Positions 6,482-12,660 of a DNA stretch of 12,660 nucleotides are shown here, one piece after another. Location: positions 1 to 12,660 of the forward strand of contig JADLHV010000104.1 in the NCBI GenBank assembly GCA_020848595.1, written 5' to 3'. The stretch comes from Bacteroidia bacterium (lineage in GTDB: Bacteria > Bacteroidota > Bacteroidia > NS11-12g > UBA955). Within the stretch, counting starts at the first letter, position 1. Every line of letters starts with the position of its first letter. The position numbers and the translations under genes were made by a program. The notes under the pieces are model-generated. The model was not told where the DNA came from. It searched no databases and saw only the letters and a list, made by a program, of their open reading frames with translations.

Positions 6482-7102
6482 TTAATCGATTTTAGTATTT
6501 AAAAGTGACATACGCATAAGATCATTAGGTCGTTTTAAGCTAAGTTTTTTGTTAATATTTCTTCTATGAGTTGTAACTGTATTATAGCTAATAGTCAGTT
6601 TATCGGCTATTTCTTTACTGTTTAATCCATCAATAACAAGCTTAATAATTTCATACTCGCGGCTTGAAACACCTTGATTTTGCAAGAATGATTCAAAATC
6701 AGCTTGACAACTAATATCAGAGTTCATTTTACGGCATCTATAATTTATGCCCGATTGAATATAACTCAATGCTTGTTCTAGTTCTGAATAAGAGCAATTG
6801 ACATATATTATTGCATTTAGAATAGAATGACTCTTGTCCTTTAATTTTAGTAATTGTGAAGTATTGGCTAGTAAAATGGTTTTAAGATCTTTTTTATGAA
6901 TTAAATTGGAGATTTTAGGTTGATAGTTGTAATAAATATGAGGATCATTACTGATAAAAATAGACGATTGTTCTATCAAATCGAAGCTTAATTCTTCAAT
7001 ATCTGAGAGCAAATTTATTTCAGAGGAGGGATATTTGGAAGCAAGTATTGCCTTAATGCCTTCTCTAATAAATAAATTGTCTATTAACAAATAAAAATTC
7101 AT
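6482..7102 (-). CDS. LuxR/NarL-type transcriptional regulator with degenerate receiver domain
   Basis: A 206-residue protein laid out like NarL-family response regulators. An N-terminal receiver-like domain spans about 1-118, and a GerE/LuxR helix-turn-helix about 143-200 (GVSSREYEIIKLVIDGLNSKEIADKL, then ISYNTVTTHRRNINKKL). The DNA-binding domain looks intact. The receiver does not. The acidic pair after beta-1 is reduced to IDN (Asp8-Asn9), the usual phospho-acceptor Asp position aligns by eye with Ser51 in IFISNDP, and the beta-5 Lys position aligns with Asn102. It is therefore probably not controlled by normal aspartate phosphorylation. No histidine kinase gene is adjacent. A perfect 25-bp palindrome and a -7-like element precede it, and the same promoter box precedes the propeller gene downstream, suggesting autoregulation and control of that gene. 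The family is firm; targets are inferred. Confidence 0.88.
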   Translation of the reverse strand: MNFYLLIDNLFIREGIKAILASKYPSSEINLLSDIEELSFDLIEQSSIFISNDPHIYYNYQPKISNLIHKKDLKTILLANTSQLLKLKDKSHSILNAIIYVNCSYSELEQALSYIQSGINYRCRKMNSDISCQADFESFLQNQGVSSREYEIIKLVIDGLNSKEIADKLTISYNTVTTHRRNINKKLSLKRPNDLMRMSLLNTKID

Positions 7103-7107
7103 AAAAC

Positions 7108-7133
7108 CGCTGCGAAATTAGTATTTATTTAGA
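7108..7133 (-). promoter_or_regulatory. Promoter module of the LuxR-type regulator gene
   Basis: In the sense strand, TCTAAATAAA (7133-7124) is followed after 3 nt by TAATTTCG (7120-7113), one mismatch from the -7 consensus TAnnTTTG, then CAGCG. The predicted start is near 7109, giving a leader of only about 7 nt before the ATG at 7102. It matches the module at 6320-6343. Confidence 0.5.
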
Positions 7134-7148
7134 ATAATTCTAAATAAA
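7124..7148. promoter_or_regulatory. Perfect 12-bp-arm inverted repeat, candidate operator of the LuxR-type gene
   Basis: Arm TTTATTTAGAAT (7124-7135), one central A (7136), then its exact reverse complement ATTCTAAATAAA (7137-7148). It occupies the space where the -33 promoter element would lie, 3 nt upstream of the -7-like element. A dimeric regulator could bind it, plausibly the LuxR-type protein itself. It is AT-rich, and there is no T-run typical of a terminator. Confidence 0.5.
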
Positions 7149-7209
7149 AGTTTAATTAATGCAGATTCGTCAGGACATGCCCTAAAAGAACAAATAATAA
7201 ATTTGAAAA

Positions 7210-7227
7210 TGTAAAAGTGATTTTACA
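7210..7227 (-). terminator. Possible weak terminator hairpin after the PurM-type gene
   Basis: A 7-bp perfect stem (TGTAAAA at 7210-7216 and TTTTACA at 7221-7227) encloses a GTGA loop, about 50 nt past the stop codon of the AIR synthase gene. The stem is AT-rich and the following T-content is only moderate, so efficiency is doubtful. Nothing else is recognised in the 175-nt gap apart from the LuxR-type promoter. Confidence 0.3.
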
Positions 7228-7277
7228 ATAAAGAAGGGAAAAGGAGAATAGATTGTGCGATAAAATAGTACTTATGG

Positions 7278-8450
7278 TTAGTAAACAAAAGTACCATTTT
7301 GACTCATAATACTCAGCTTTTTAGAGTCAGATGCTTCGACTCTACCAATAATTTGAGCTTTAATATTGAAACTAGAAGAGATTTGTATTAATTCGGCCGC
7401 AATAGATTCTGGTACATACATTTCTAAGCGATGTCCCATATTAAAAACTTTATACATCTCTTCCCATGAGGTTTGAGATTGAGTTTGAATAGAGTTGAAA
7501 AGTACTGGAGTTTGAAATAAATTATCTTTTATGACATGCATTGGTGATTTAATAAAATGCATCACTTTAGTTTGCGCACCACCAGTGCAGTGAATCATAC
7601 CATGAATATTCGAACGGTGTTCTGATAGTATTTTTTTAACAAGTGGAGCATAAGTTCGTGTAGGAGATAGCACCATTTGTCCAGCATTTAAGGGAATTCC
7701 AGGAACAGGATCCGTTAATTTCATATTTCCAGAATAGGCTAAATTTGGACTTAATAAATCATCAAAAGATTCAGGATATTTTTCGCGATAGATAGATGAA
7801 AACACATCATGACGAGCACTGGTTAAACCATTACTACCCATACCAGCATTATAATGTTTTTCGTAACTAGCTTGACCATCACTGGCAAATCCAACAATAA
7901 CATCACCAGGAGCAATAAGATGATTAGAGAGAATATCCGATCTTTTAGCTCTAGCAGTTAAAGTAGAATCGATAATTACGGTTCTAACTAAATCACCAAC
8001 ATCGGCAGTTTCGCCACCACCACTATAGACATTTACGCCAAAGGATCTGAGCGTTTCCAAAAATTCTTCAGTACCATTAATAATTTCGGCAATGACTTCA
8101 CCTGGAATACGTTTTTTATTTCTTCCAATAGTGCTAGATAATAGAAAATTATCTGAAATACCAATACATAACAAATCATCTGTATTCATTACGATGGCAT
8201 CTTGCGCAATGCCTTTCCAAACAGAGATATCACCAGTTTCTTTCCAATAAATATAAGCCAAGCTACTTTTAGTCCCTGCACCATCGGCATGAATGACATT
8301 ACACCAATCCTCATCACCACCTAAGACATCGGGAATAACTTTACAGAAAGCTTGAGGAAATAAACCTTTATCGACATGAGCTATGGCTTTATGTACATCT
8401 TCTTTTTGAGAAGATACTCCTCTTTCGGCGTATTTATCTGTTGGTTGCAT
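7278..8450 (-). CDS. purM: Phosphoribosylformylglycinamidine cyclo-ligase (AIR synthase), long Bacteroidota-type PurM
   Basis: A 390-residue member of the PurM/AIR synthase superfamily. In purine synthesis PurM closes the imidazole ring of FGAM with ATP to give AIR. Visible blocks are YAERGVSSQKEDVHKAI (7-23), the ATP/phosphate-contacting HADGAGTKSSLAY (54-66), the acidic MNTDDLLCIG (88-97), SGGGETADVGDLVRT (143-157), a GMGSNGLTSARHDVF loop (203-217), HCTGGAQTKVMHF (287-299) and the C-terminal YKVFNMGHRLEMYV (333-346). It is longer than the ~345-residue E. coli PurM and diverges between the blocks, as in the version I know from Bacteroidota. An AIR-synthase-related paralogue is thus possible but less likely. 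No other purine genes are in the window, and it has its own promoter 9 nt upstream. Confidence 0.88.
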   Translation of the reverse strand: MQPTDKYAERGVSSQKEDVHKAIAHVDKGLFPQAFCKVIPDVLGGDEDWCNVIHADGAGTKSSLAYIYWKETGDISVWKGIAQDAIVMNTDDLLCIGISDNFLLSSTIGRNKKRIPGEVIAEIINGTEEFLETLRSFGVNVYSGGGETADVGDLVRTVIIDSTLTARAKRSDILSNHLIAPGDVIVGFASDGQASYEKHYNAGMGSNGLTSARHDVFSSIYREKYPESFDDLLSPNLAYSGNMKLTDPVPGIPLNAGQMVLSPTRTYAPLVKKILSEHRSNIHGMIHCTGGAQTKVMHFIKSPMHVIKDNLFQTPVLFNSIQTQSQTSWEEMYKVFNMGHRLEMYVPESIAAELIQISSSFNIKAQIIGRVEASDSKKLSIMSQNGTFVY

Positions 8451-8458
8451 TGGAACTG

Positions 8459-8466
8459 CAAAAATA
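8459..8466 (-). promoter_or_regulatory. Promoter -7 element of purM (TATTTTTG)
   Basis: In the sense strand TATTTTTG, a perfect TAnnTTTG match, continues as CAGTTCCA into the ATG at 8450. The predicted transcription start lies only about 4-5 nt before the start codon, so there is almost no leader. No TTG -33 element stands out. The terminator of the upstream OMP operon lies immediately before it. Confidence 0.6.
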
Positions 8467-8470
8467 CGTT

Positions 8471-8502
8471 AAAAAATTAAAGGAAGCCACTAAAGGCAGT
8501 GG
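8471..8502 (-). terminator. Rho-independent-type terminator of the lipoprotein/OMP operon
   Basis: In the sense strand, CCACT and AGTGG (plus positions 8498-8502 and 8487-8491) form a 5-bp GC-containing stem with a 6-nt loop, 11 nt after the stop of the OMP gene. The tract CTTCCTTTAATTTTTT follows, ending in a six-T run at 8471-8476. It separates this operon from the purM promoter just downstream. Confidence 0.6.
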
Positions 8503-8512
8503 ATGTTAATTA

Positions 8513-10057
8513 TTAAAGAGGAATAGAAGTAGATATAATAAAATTGGTACTTCTTAAATTATGAGTAACCGAATATGCAGTGCGATTGGTGTTAGAGAGT
8601 TGATAAGGCACTGTATATTGAGCGCTGAGAGCGTTAACTAATGCAAAATCTAGAGCATATTTTTTAGTTTTAATTCCAAATCCAAGCGTATACATATTAT
8701 TCACTAAATTTTTGACATATGGAACAGCATCTTTTTTATAAGGACTTGGATATCGAGCGTAACCAGCTCTAAATCGGTAAATATCTGAAATATATTCACC
8801 ACCGATTCGGACATTAAAAGCATTAGAATTCAATAAAGATTTAATTCTTAGATTTTCTTCAGTAAAATTATAATCATTAGCATTTTTTTTAGTTGCTGTA
8901 AGTCGAGCAGAAGAATAATTAACTGTTTCTAAATCCACTGATATAAATCCAGTATTTTTATCGACCAAAGCAAAGCTAAAAACATTTCTTGAAGGCGAAG
9001 TAACTTTATAATTATAAATAGCAGAGGGGGTCATAACTTTACCAGAGAGCCTAGAATCTCCAAATTGATCGATAGCACCAAAATCAAATACACTAGTGAT
9101 AGCGTAATTATAAGAATCTTTAAGGTTATAGACAGTTGGAGAATGGAAAGCATATCCAATTCTTATATTCTCGTTAGGCGAAAATGTTACTCCAAGTTTA
9201 GCATTTAATCCTAAGCCAGAAGTTTTAATATATTCATCCATTTGAACCGAATTAATATCTTTCACAGGAGAATTTCTAGCATCTGTTTCTTTGAATGAGC
9301 TATTGTAAATATATCGAATTGACTTAACTCCGACAGACAATCCAACCAATAAAATGTGTTGATAATTGGCGGCAAGGCTTACATTATAATCATTGATAGC
9401 GCCTTTAGTTGTTAGAGTACCTAACTGATCTACTTTTACAGAATTATTTTTACCATAAGCAGAAATGTAAGCTGGAGTTAAGGATGATGTATCTTTATCA
9501 ATTGTCCAAGCATTGTAGGCAAGGAGTTCAAGAGAATATCGACTAAAATTATCCGGAATATCGCCTGTTGAAGTTGCTCTTTCGGCCCAATTATGAGTTA
9601 TACTACTTGAGCTATTAATAGCTTTATAAAAACTACTCATATGGAAATTATTCATTCGATTCATATTGAACCCTAAAACAAAATTAACAAATCCAGTTGG
9701 GTTCTTATTTTCCAAATCTTCACCTGGAATATTAAATACGAAACCTACATTTGGTAAATTGAAATTGAACTTTTTATCTTGTAATTCCATATTTATGTAG
9801 GAGGCATTATCTCTAATATTATAGAAAGAAGTACTCAAACCAAATTGGTTACTTCTATAACGAGCCATACCAGAAGGATTTATTGAAGCACAAGAAAAAT
9901 CAGCACCAATACCACCAAAAGCGCCTGCAATTCCGTACGAACGAGCAGTGCTACCAATCGTTTGAAAAGCATATCGAATTGCATCTGCTTCATTTTGGGC
10001 TTTTAGGCCATTAAAAATAAAATAAGTTATTGCCATTAAAAAGAATTTCCTCAACAT
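8513..10057 (-). CDS. FadL/OmpP1-like outer-membrane beta-barrel protein
   Basis: A 514-residue protein with a signal peptide (MLRKFFLMAITYFIFNGLKA, probable cleavage after Ala20). The mature N-terminus carries the FadL/OmpP1/TodX family signature SYGIAGAFGGIGADFSCASINPSGMARYRSNQFGLS (40-75), comparable to the G(A)GxA..D..A...NPAG block of hydrophobic-substrate transporters. The rest alternates polar and aromatic or hydrophobic residues in long strands, as in a 14-stranded barrel, and contains an internal IGYAFHSPTVYNLKD. The C-terminus ends in Leu, not the common Phe. A role in uptake of a hydrophobic compound is inferred from the family; no substrate can be read from the sequence. It begins 3 nt after the stop of the Tyr/Asn-rich lipoprotein gene, so the two form an operon closed by the hairpin at 8471-8502. 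Confidence 0.82.
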   Translation of the reverse strand: MLRKFFLMAITYFIFNGLKAQNEADAIRYAFQTIGSTARSYGIAGAFGGIGADFSCASINPSGMARYRSNQFGLSTSFYNIRDNASYINMELQDKKFNFNLPNVGFVFNIPGEDLENKNPTGFVNFVLGFNMNRMNNFHMSSFYKAINSSSSITHNWAERATSTGDIPDNFSRYSLELLAYNAWTIDKDTSSLTPAYISAYGKNNSVKVDQLGTLTTKGAINDYNVSLAANYQHILLVGLSVGVKSIRYIYNSSFKETDARNSPVKDINSVQMDEYIKTSGLGLNAKLGVTFSPNENIRIGYAFHSPTVYNLKDSYNYAITSVFDFGAIDQFGDSRLSGKVMTPSAIYNYKVTSPSRNVFSFALVDKNTGFISVDLETVNYSSARLTATKKNANDYNFTEENLRIKSLLNSNAFNVRIGGEYISDIYRFRAGYARYPSPYKKDAVPYVKNLVNNMYTLGFGIKTKKYALDFALVNALSAQYTVPYQLSNTNRTAYSVTHNLRSTNFIISTSIPL

Positions 10058-10060
10058 AGA

Positions 10061-10933
10061 TTATCGACGTCTATTGCTTCCTCCCGAGCCTGAAGTTCCT
10101 CTATCATTATTACCTCCAGAACTACCACCGCTAGTACTAGAACCACTAGAGCCCGAGCTACCAGAAGATCCAGAACCACTGCGATCATTATTGCCGCCAT
10201 TATACCATTTTGCACCAGAATTATTTTGATTATTGTTCTGAGTACTATTTTGAGGCTGATTGGTAGAAGTATTAGAACTTGGAACATTATTAGAAGTACC
10301 AGTTCGTCTTACATTTTGAGCACTACCAGTACTAGCCGGTTTATTGTTATTATAGAAATTATTATAATAAGGGTTATAATATGGATAATAGGAATTATAA
10401 CCAGTATTATAAAAACAAGGATTGTATAAGTAAGGGTTAAAATAGTATCTATGATGGAATCCATTCATCATCATATAAGGGTAACCATTAGCATAAAAAG
10501 GATCATAAAATGGCATATTTAAACCATAATAAGGAGAAAATGGACTATTATAACCACTTACATAACCATATCTCGGATTAACAAATGTGAGTCCGATATT
10601 CCAACCAGAATAATAATTATAATACAAAGAAGGCACGATAGAAGGGCGATAGCTATCATAATAGTATGTACCAGATCTAAAATACCTCATACGATTGGCA
10701 TAAGTTCCAGAATACCCATCTGGGTCTCTGGTATTTCCAGAATTTTGATTATTCTGCAAACTGCTTTCATTGTAATTTCTAGGGGGAACAGTAGAAGGTT
10801 CTGCAGATTTTCTTGTATCATTTACTGTAAAGTAAACATCATCAGTACGACCTGTTGAATTAGAAGCTTGTTTTTTAATAGAGCAAGAGCTTAAAACCAG
10901 AAGCGATACACTCAAAAAGATTATTTGTTTCAT
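10061..10933 (-). CDS. Tyr/Asn-rich lipoprotein with Gly/Ser-rich C-terminal tail
   Basis: A 290-residue protein read from the ATG at 10933-10931. An in-frame ATG 24 nt further upstream would add MTTKKYKR, but the internal start gives a standard lipoprotein signal (MKQIIFLSVSLLVLSSC, acylated Cys17). After a polar linker, the central part (about residues 70-200) is extremely rich in Tyr, Asn, Pro, Phe and Gly (for example YYYDSYRPS, PYLYNPCFYNTGYNSYYPYY). It then becomes Asn/Gln/Ser/Thr-rich and ends in a Gly/Ser run with short SGS repeats and a basic NRRR. No enzymatic domain is visible. Similar proteins in Bacteroidota carry unreliable names such as vitellogenin-like, because of composition alone. 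It lies 3 nt upstream of the FadL-like OMP gene and is divergent from proS, so it is probably a surface or periplasmic partner of the OMP. Confidence 0.8.
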   Translation of the reverse strand: MKQIIFLSVSLLVLSSCSIKKQASNSTGRTDDVYFTVNDTRKSAEPSTVPPRNYNESSLQNNQNSGNTRDPDGYSGTYANRMRYFRSGTYYYDSYRPSIVPSLYYNYYSGWNIGLTFVNPRYGYVSGYNSPFSPYYGLNMPFYDPFYANGYPYMMMNGFHHRYYFNPYLYNPCFYNTGYNSYYPYYNPYYNNFYNNNKPASTGSAQNVRRTGTSNNVPSSNTSTNQPQNSTQNNNQNNSGAKWYNGGNNDRSGSGSSGSSGSSGSSTSGGSSGGNNDRGTSGSGGSNRRR

Positions 10934-10950
10934 ACGCTTATATTTTTTTG

Positions 10951-10979
10951 TTGTCAATTGTATTTTATGGATACTTTTG
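10951..10979 (+). promoter_or_regulatory. Promoter of proS (TTG - 18 nt - TACTTTTG)
   Basis: TTG at 10951-10953 and a perfect -7 element TACTTTTG at 10972-10979 are 18 nt apart, followed by CAC (TTTGCA context). The predicted start is near 10983, giving a leader of about 36 nt before the ATG at 11019. This is the most complete two-part promoter in the window. Confidence 0.65.
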
Positions 10980-11018
10980 CACTATCAAATCTACAAAAAA
11001 TATTCCAATATAACAAAC

Positions 11019-12491
11019 ATGGCTTTCGAAAAGGTAAAACGCAGCGATAATTACAGTGAGTGGTACAATAATCTCGTAAAAAATGCCGACTTGGCAGAAC
11101 ATGCAGATGTAAAAGGGTGTATGGTTATTAAGCCATATGGGTATGCAATTTGGGAAAAAATGCAAGCTCAACTCGATAAGATGTTCAAACAAACAGGGCA
11201 TGTTAATGCGTATTTTCCATTGTTAATTCCCAAATCATTCTTTGAAAAAGAAGAAAAAAATGCCGAAGGATTTGCTAAAGAGTGCGCAGTTGTTACCCAT
11301 TATCGACTAAAAGTTGATGAGAATAGGAAGATTATTGTAGACCCTGAAGCTAAATTAGAAGAAGAACTGATTATTCGCCCAACAAGTGAGGCTATAATTT
11401 GGAATACCTACAAAGGATGGATACAAAGTTATAGAGATTTACCATTGTTAATTAATCAATGGGCAAATGTTATGAGGTGGGAGATGCGTACACGTTTGTT
11501 TTTAAGAACATCTGAATTTTTATGGCAAGAAGGGCATACTGCACATGCTAGCTCAGAAGAAGCAATAATTGAGACTAAGCAAATGCTTGAAGTATATGCC
11601 GATTTTGCAGAAAATTTCATGGGAGTACCGGTAATAAAAGGTGTAAAAACCGAGAATGAAAGATTTGCTGGTGCAGTTGAAACCTATTGTATTGAAGGAT
11701 TAATGCAAGATGGAAAAGCTTTGCAAATGGGCACTTCTCATTTTTTGGGTCAAAATTTTGCAAAAGCATTTGATGTTAAATTTCAAAGTAAAGAGGGTAA
11801 ACTCGAGTATGTTTGGGCAACAAGTTGGGGTGTTTCAACGCGACTAATTGGGGCTTTGATAATGGCGCACAGTGATGATGAAGGCTTAGTATTACCTCCA
11901 AATTTAGCCCCTATTCAAGTAGTTATAGTGCCTATTTATCGTTCTGATGAGGATTTTGATAAAATTAGTATGGCTGTTAACGATATTAAAAAGAAATTAG
12001 AATTCTTGGGAGTGAGTGTCAAATACGACAATAGAGATACACATAAGCCAGGATATAAATTTGCTGAATGGGAATTAAAAGGTGTGCCATTGAGAATAGG
12101 CATTGGACCAAGAGATTTAGAAAATGGTACAGTTGAATTAGCTAGAAGAGACACGAAGGAGAAATCGGTAGTGAGTATAGAGGGTATAGACCAACATGTT
12201 AAACAACTTCTTGAAGAAATTCAAAATTCTATTTATAAGAAAGCATTTACATTTAGAGATTCAAGCATCCATGAAGTAAATTCGTGGGAAGAGTTTAAAG
12301 ATGTATTAGAAAATAAAGGTGGATTTATTTCGGCACATTGGGATGGAACTGGAGAAACAGAAGAAAAAATTAAGGAGCTAACTAAAGCAACTATTAGATG
12401 TATACCTTTGGATAGCAAATTAGAAGATGGTACTTGTGTATTCTCAGGAAAGCCATCCAAACAAAGGGTGCTATTTGCAAAAGCTTATTAG
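11019..12491 (+). CDS. proS: Prolyl-tRNA synthetase (short, archaeal/eukaryotic-like type)
   Basis: A 490-residue class II aminoacyl-tRNA synthetase that charges tRNA-Pro with proline in the cytoplasm. Motifs from the ATG start: RPTSEAIIW (120-128), class II motif 2 in MRWEMRTRLFLRTSEFLWQEGH (152-173), CIEGLMQDGKALQMGTSHFLGQ (224-245), and motif 3 in WGVSTRLIGALIMAHSDDEG (270-289), then an anticodon-binding domain. It lacks the large editing insertion of E. coli-type ProRS and ends in the FAKAY typical of the short type. The C-terminal zinc-ribbon region keeps only two cysteines (RCIPL, GTCVF), so that metal site is incomplete, as I recall for Bacteroidota versions. The frame stays open 14 codons upstream to a TTG, but that TTG is part of the promoter -7 element, so ATG 11019 is preferred. 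The stop overlaps that of the convergent peptidase. Confidence 0.97.
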   Translation: MAFEKVKRSDNYSEWYNNLVKNADLAEHADVKGCMVIKPYGYAIWEKMQAQLDKMFKQTGHVNAYFPLLIPKSFFEKEEKNAEGFAKECAVVTHYRLKVDENRKIIVDPEAKLEEELIIRPTSEAIIWNTYKGWIQSYRDLPLLINQWANVMRWEMRTRLFLRTSEFLWQEGHTAHASSEEAIIETKQMLEVYADFAENFMGVPVIKGVKTENERFAGAVETYCIEGLMQDGKALQMGTSHFLGQNFAKAFDVKFQSKEGKLEYVWATSWGVSTRLIGALIMAHSDDEGLVLPPNLAPIQVVIVPIYRSDEDFDKISMAVNDIKKKLEFLGVSVKYDNRDTHKPGYKFAEWELKGVPLRIGIGPRDLENGTVELARRDTKEKSVVSIEGIDQHVKQLLEEIQNSIYKKAFTFRDSSIHEVNSWEEFKDVLENKGGFISAHWDGTGETEEKIKELTKATIRCIPLDSKLEDGTCVFSGKPSKQRVLFAKAY

Positions 12492-12660
12492 TAATCGATT
12501 TTGCTTATTCCCATATTATAAAGGGCAAAAGCAAATCTATCCGCATATTCTTGAATAACCATTGCAGTTGGTTTACCAGCGCCATGTCCAGCTTTAGTTT
12601 CAATTCTGATTAAAGTTGGATTTGGACCATCATTCATTTCTTGTAATCGAGCAGCAAATT
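12488..12660 (-). CDS. Prolyl oligopeptidase, C-terminal end (partial)
   Basis: The last 56 residues of a protein read on the minus strand, entering from beyond the right edge and stopping at TAA (12490-12488). It contains RIETKAGHGAGKPTAMVIQEYADRFAFAL, the S9A prolyl oligopeptidase C-terminal signature, in which the His of AGHGAGKP is the catalytic histidine. The catalytic Ser and Asp and the propeller lie outside the window, so completeness cannot be judged. The family cuts short peptides after proline. The gene converges on proS with a 4-nt tail-to-tail overlap (TTAG). Confidence 0.85.
   Translation of the reverse strand, partial: FAARLQEMNDGPNPTLIRIETKAGHGAGKPTAMVIQEYADRFAFALYNMGISKIDY

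Noticed and set aside
6439..6501. A 20-codon plus-strand ORF between the propeller and LuxR-type genes
   Set aside because: Very short and AT-driven, overlapping the end of the LuxR-type gene on the opposite strand, with no supporting signal.
7103..7277. Possible small RNA gene in the gap between purM and the LuxR-type gene
   Set aside because: Apart from the LuxR-type promoter/palindrome and a weak hairpin I see no promoter-plus-terminator pair that would define one.
10081..10200. Possible tandem DNA repeat in the Gly/Ser-rich tail of the lipoprotein
   Set aside because: The protein is repetitive but uses varied codons, so the DNA is not a clean tandem array.
10226..10429. Plus-strand ORF rich in Ile/Ser/Thr opposite the lipoprotein gene
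   Set aside because: Antisense shadow of the repetitive Tyr/Asn codons; the composition mirrors the real gene.
10934..10957. Upstream ATG of the Tyr/Asn-rich lipoprotein adding MTTKKYKR
   Set aside because: The ATG at 10933 gives a normal-length lipoprotein signal peptide; the longer N-region is possible but not needed.
10977..11018. A 14-codon N-terminal extension of ProRS starting at TTG
   Set aside because: The TTG lies inside the TACTTTTG promoter element, upstream of the predicted transcription start, and the family N-terminus fits the ATG at 11019.

Overview
The window looks like chromosomal DNA from a low-GC member of the Bacteroidota. The evidence is the AT-rich composition, several promoters of the Bacteroidota type (-7 element TAnnTTTG, usually running into TTTGCA), the scarcity of Shine-Dalgarno sequences, and Bacteroidota-type families: DUF3098, the long PurM variant, a YkuD_2-type L,D-transpeptidase, FadL-like OMPs and the short ProRS. 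I cannot fix the order or genus from this sequence. It is mainly a core-genome segment. I see no tRNA, rRNA, CRISPR array, insertion sequence or attachment site, and no gene-free stretch longer than 300 bases.

Layout. 1-1716 (minus): an L,D-transpeptidase-like envelope protein, then an ECF sigma factor whose stop overlaps the start of a membrane anti-sigma-like gene that runs off the left edge. 1860-5218 (plus): a small orphan lipoprotein, then thyA, ftsX, a DUF3098 membrane protein and uppP, tightly packed from thyA onward. 5231-7102 (minus): a LuxR-type regulator with a degenerate receiver domain, followed by a secreted PD40/TolB-like propeller. 7278-8450 (minus): a PurM-type AIR synthase. 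8513-10933 (minus): a Tyr/Asn-rich lipoprotein followed after 3 nt by a FadL-like outer-membrane protein, with a hairpin terminator. 11019-12491 (plus): proS. 12488-12660 (minus): the C-terminus of a prolyl oligopeptidase whose stop codon overlaps that of proS.

Functional themes. Envelope biology dominates: division-associated FtsX, undecaprenyl-pyrophosphate recycling by UppP, the L,D-transpeptidase-like protein, the sigma/anti-sigma pair, and the lipoprotein/OMP pair. Nucleotide synthesis (thyA, purM) and translation (proS) are interspersed.

The least explained signal is regulatory. The luxR-type gene and the downstream propeller gene have nearly identical promoter modules: a TCTAAATAAA box directly upstream of a -7 element, ending in GCAGCG. 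At the luxR-type gene the box is one half of a perfect inverted repeat with 12-bp arms where the -33 element should be. This suggests a small self-regulating two-gene circuit. Predicted transcription starts for thyA and purM fall at or within a few bases of the start codon, suggesting leaderless or near-leaderless mRNAs.
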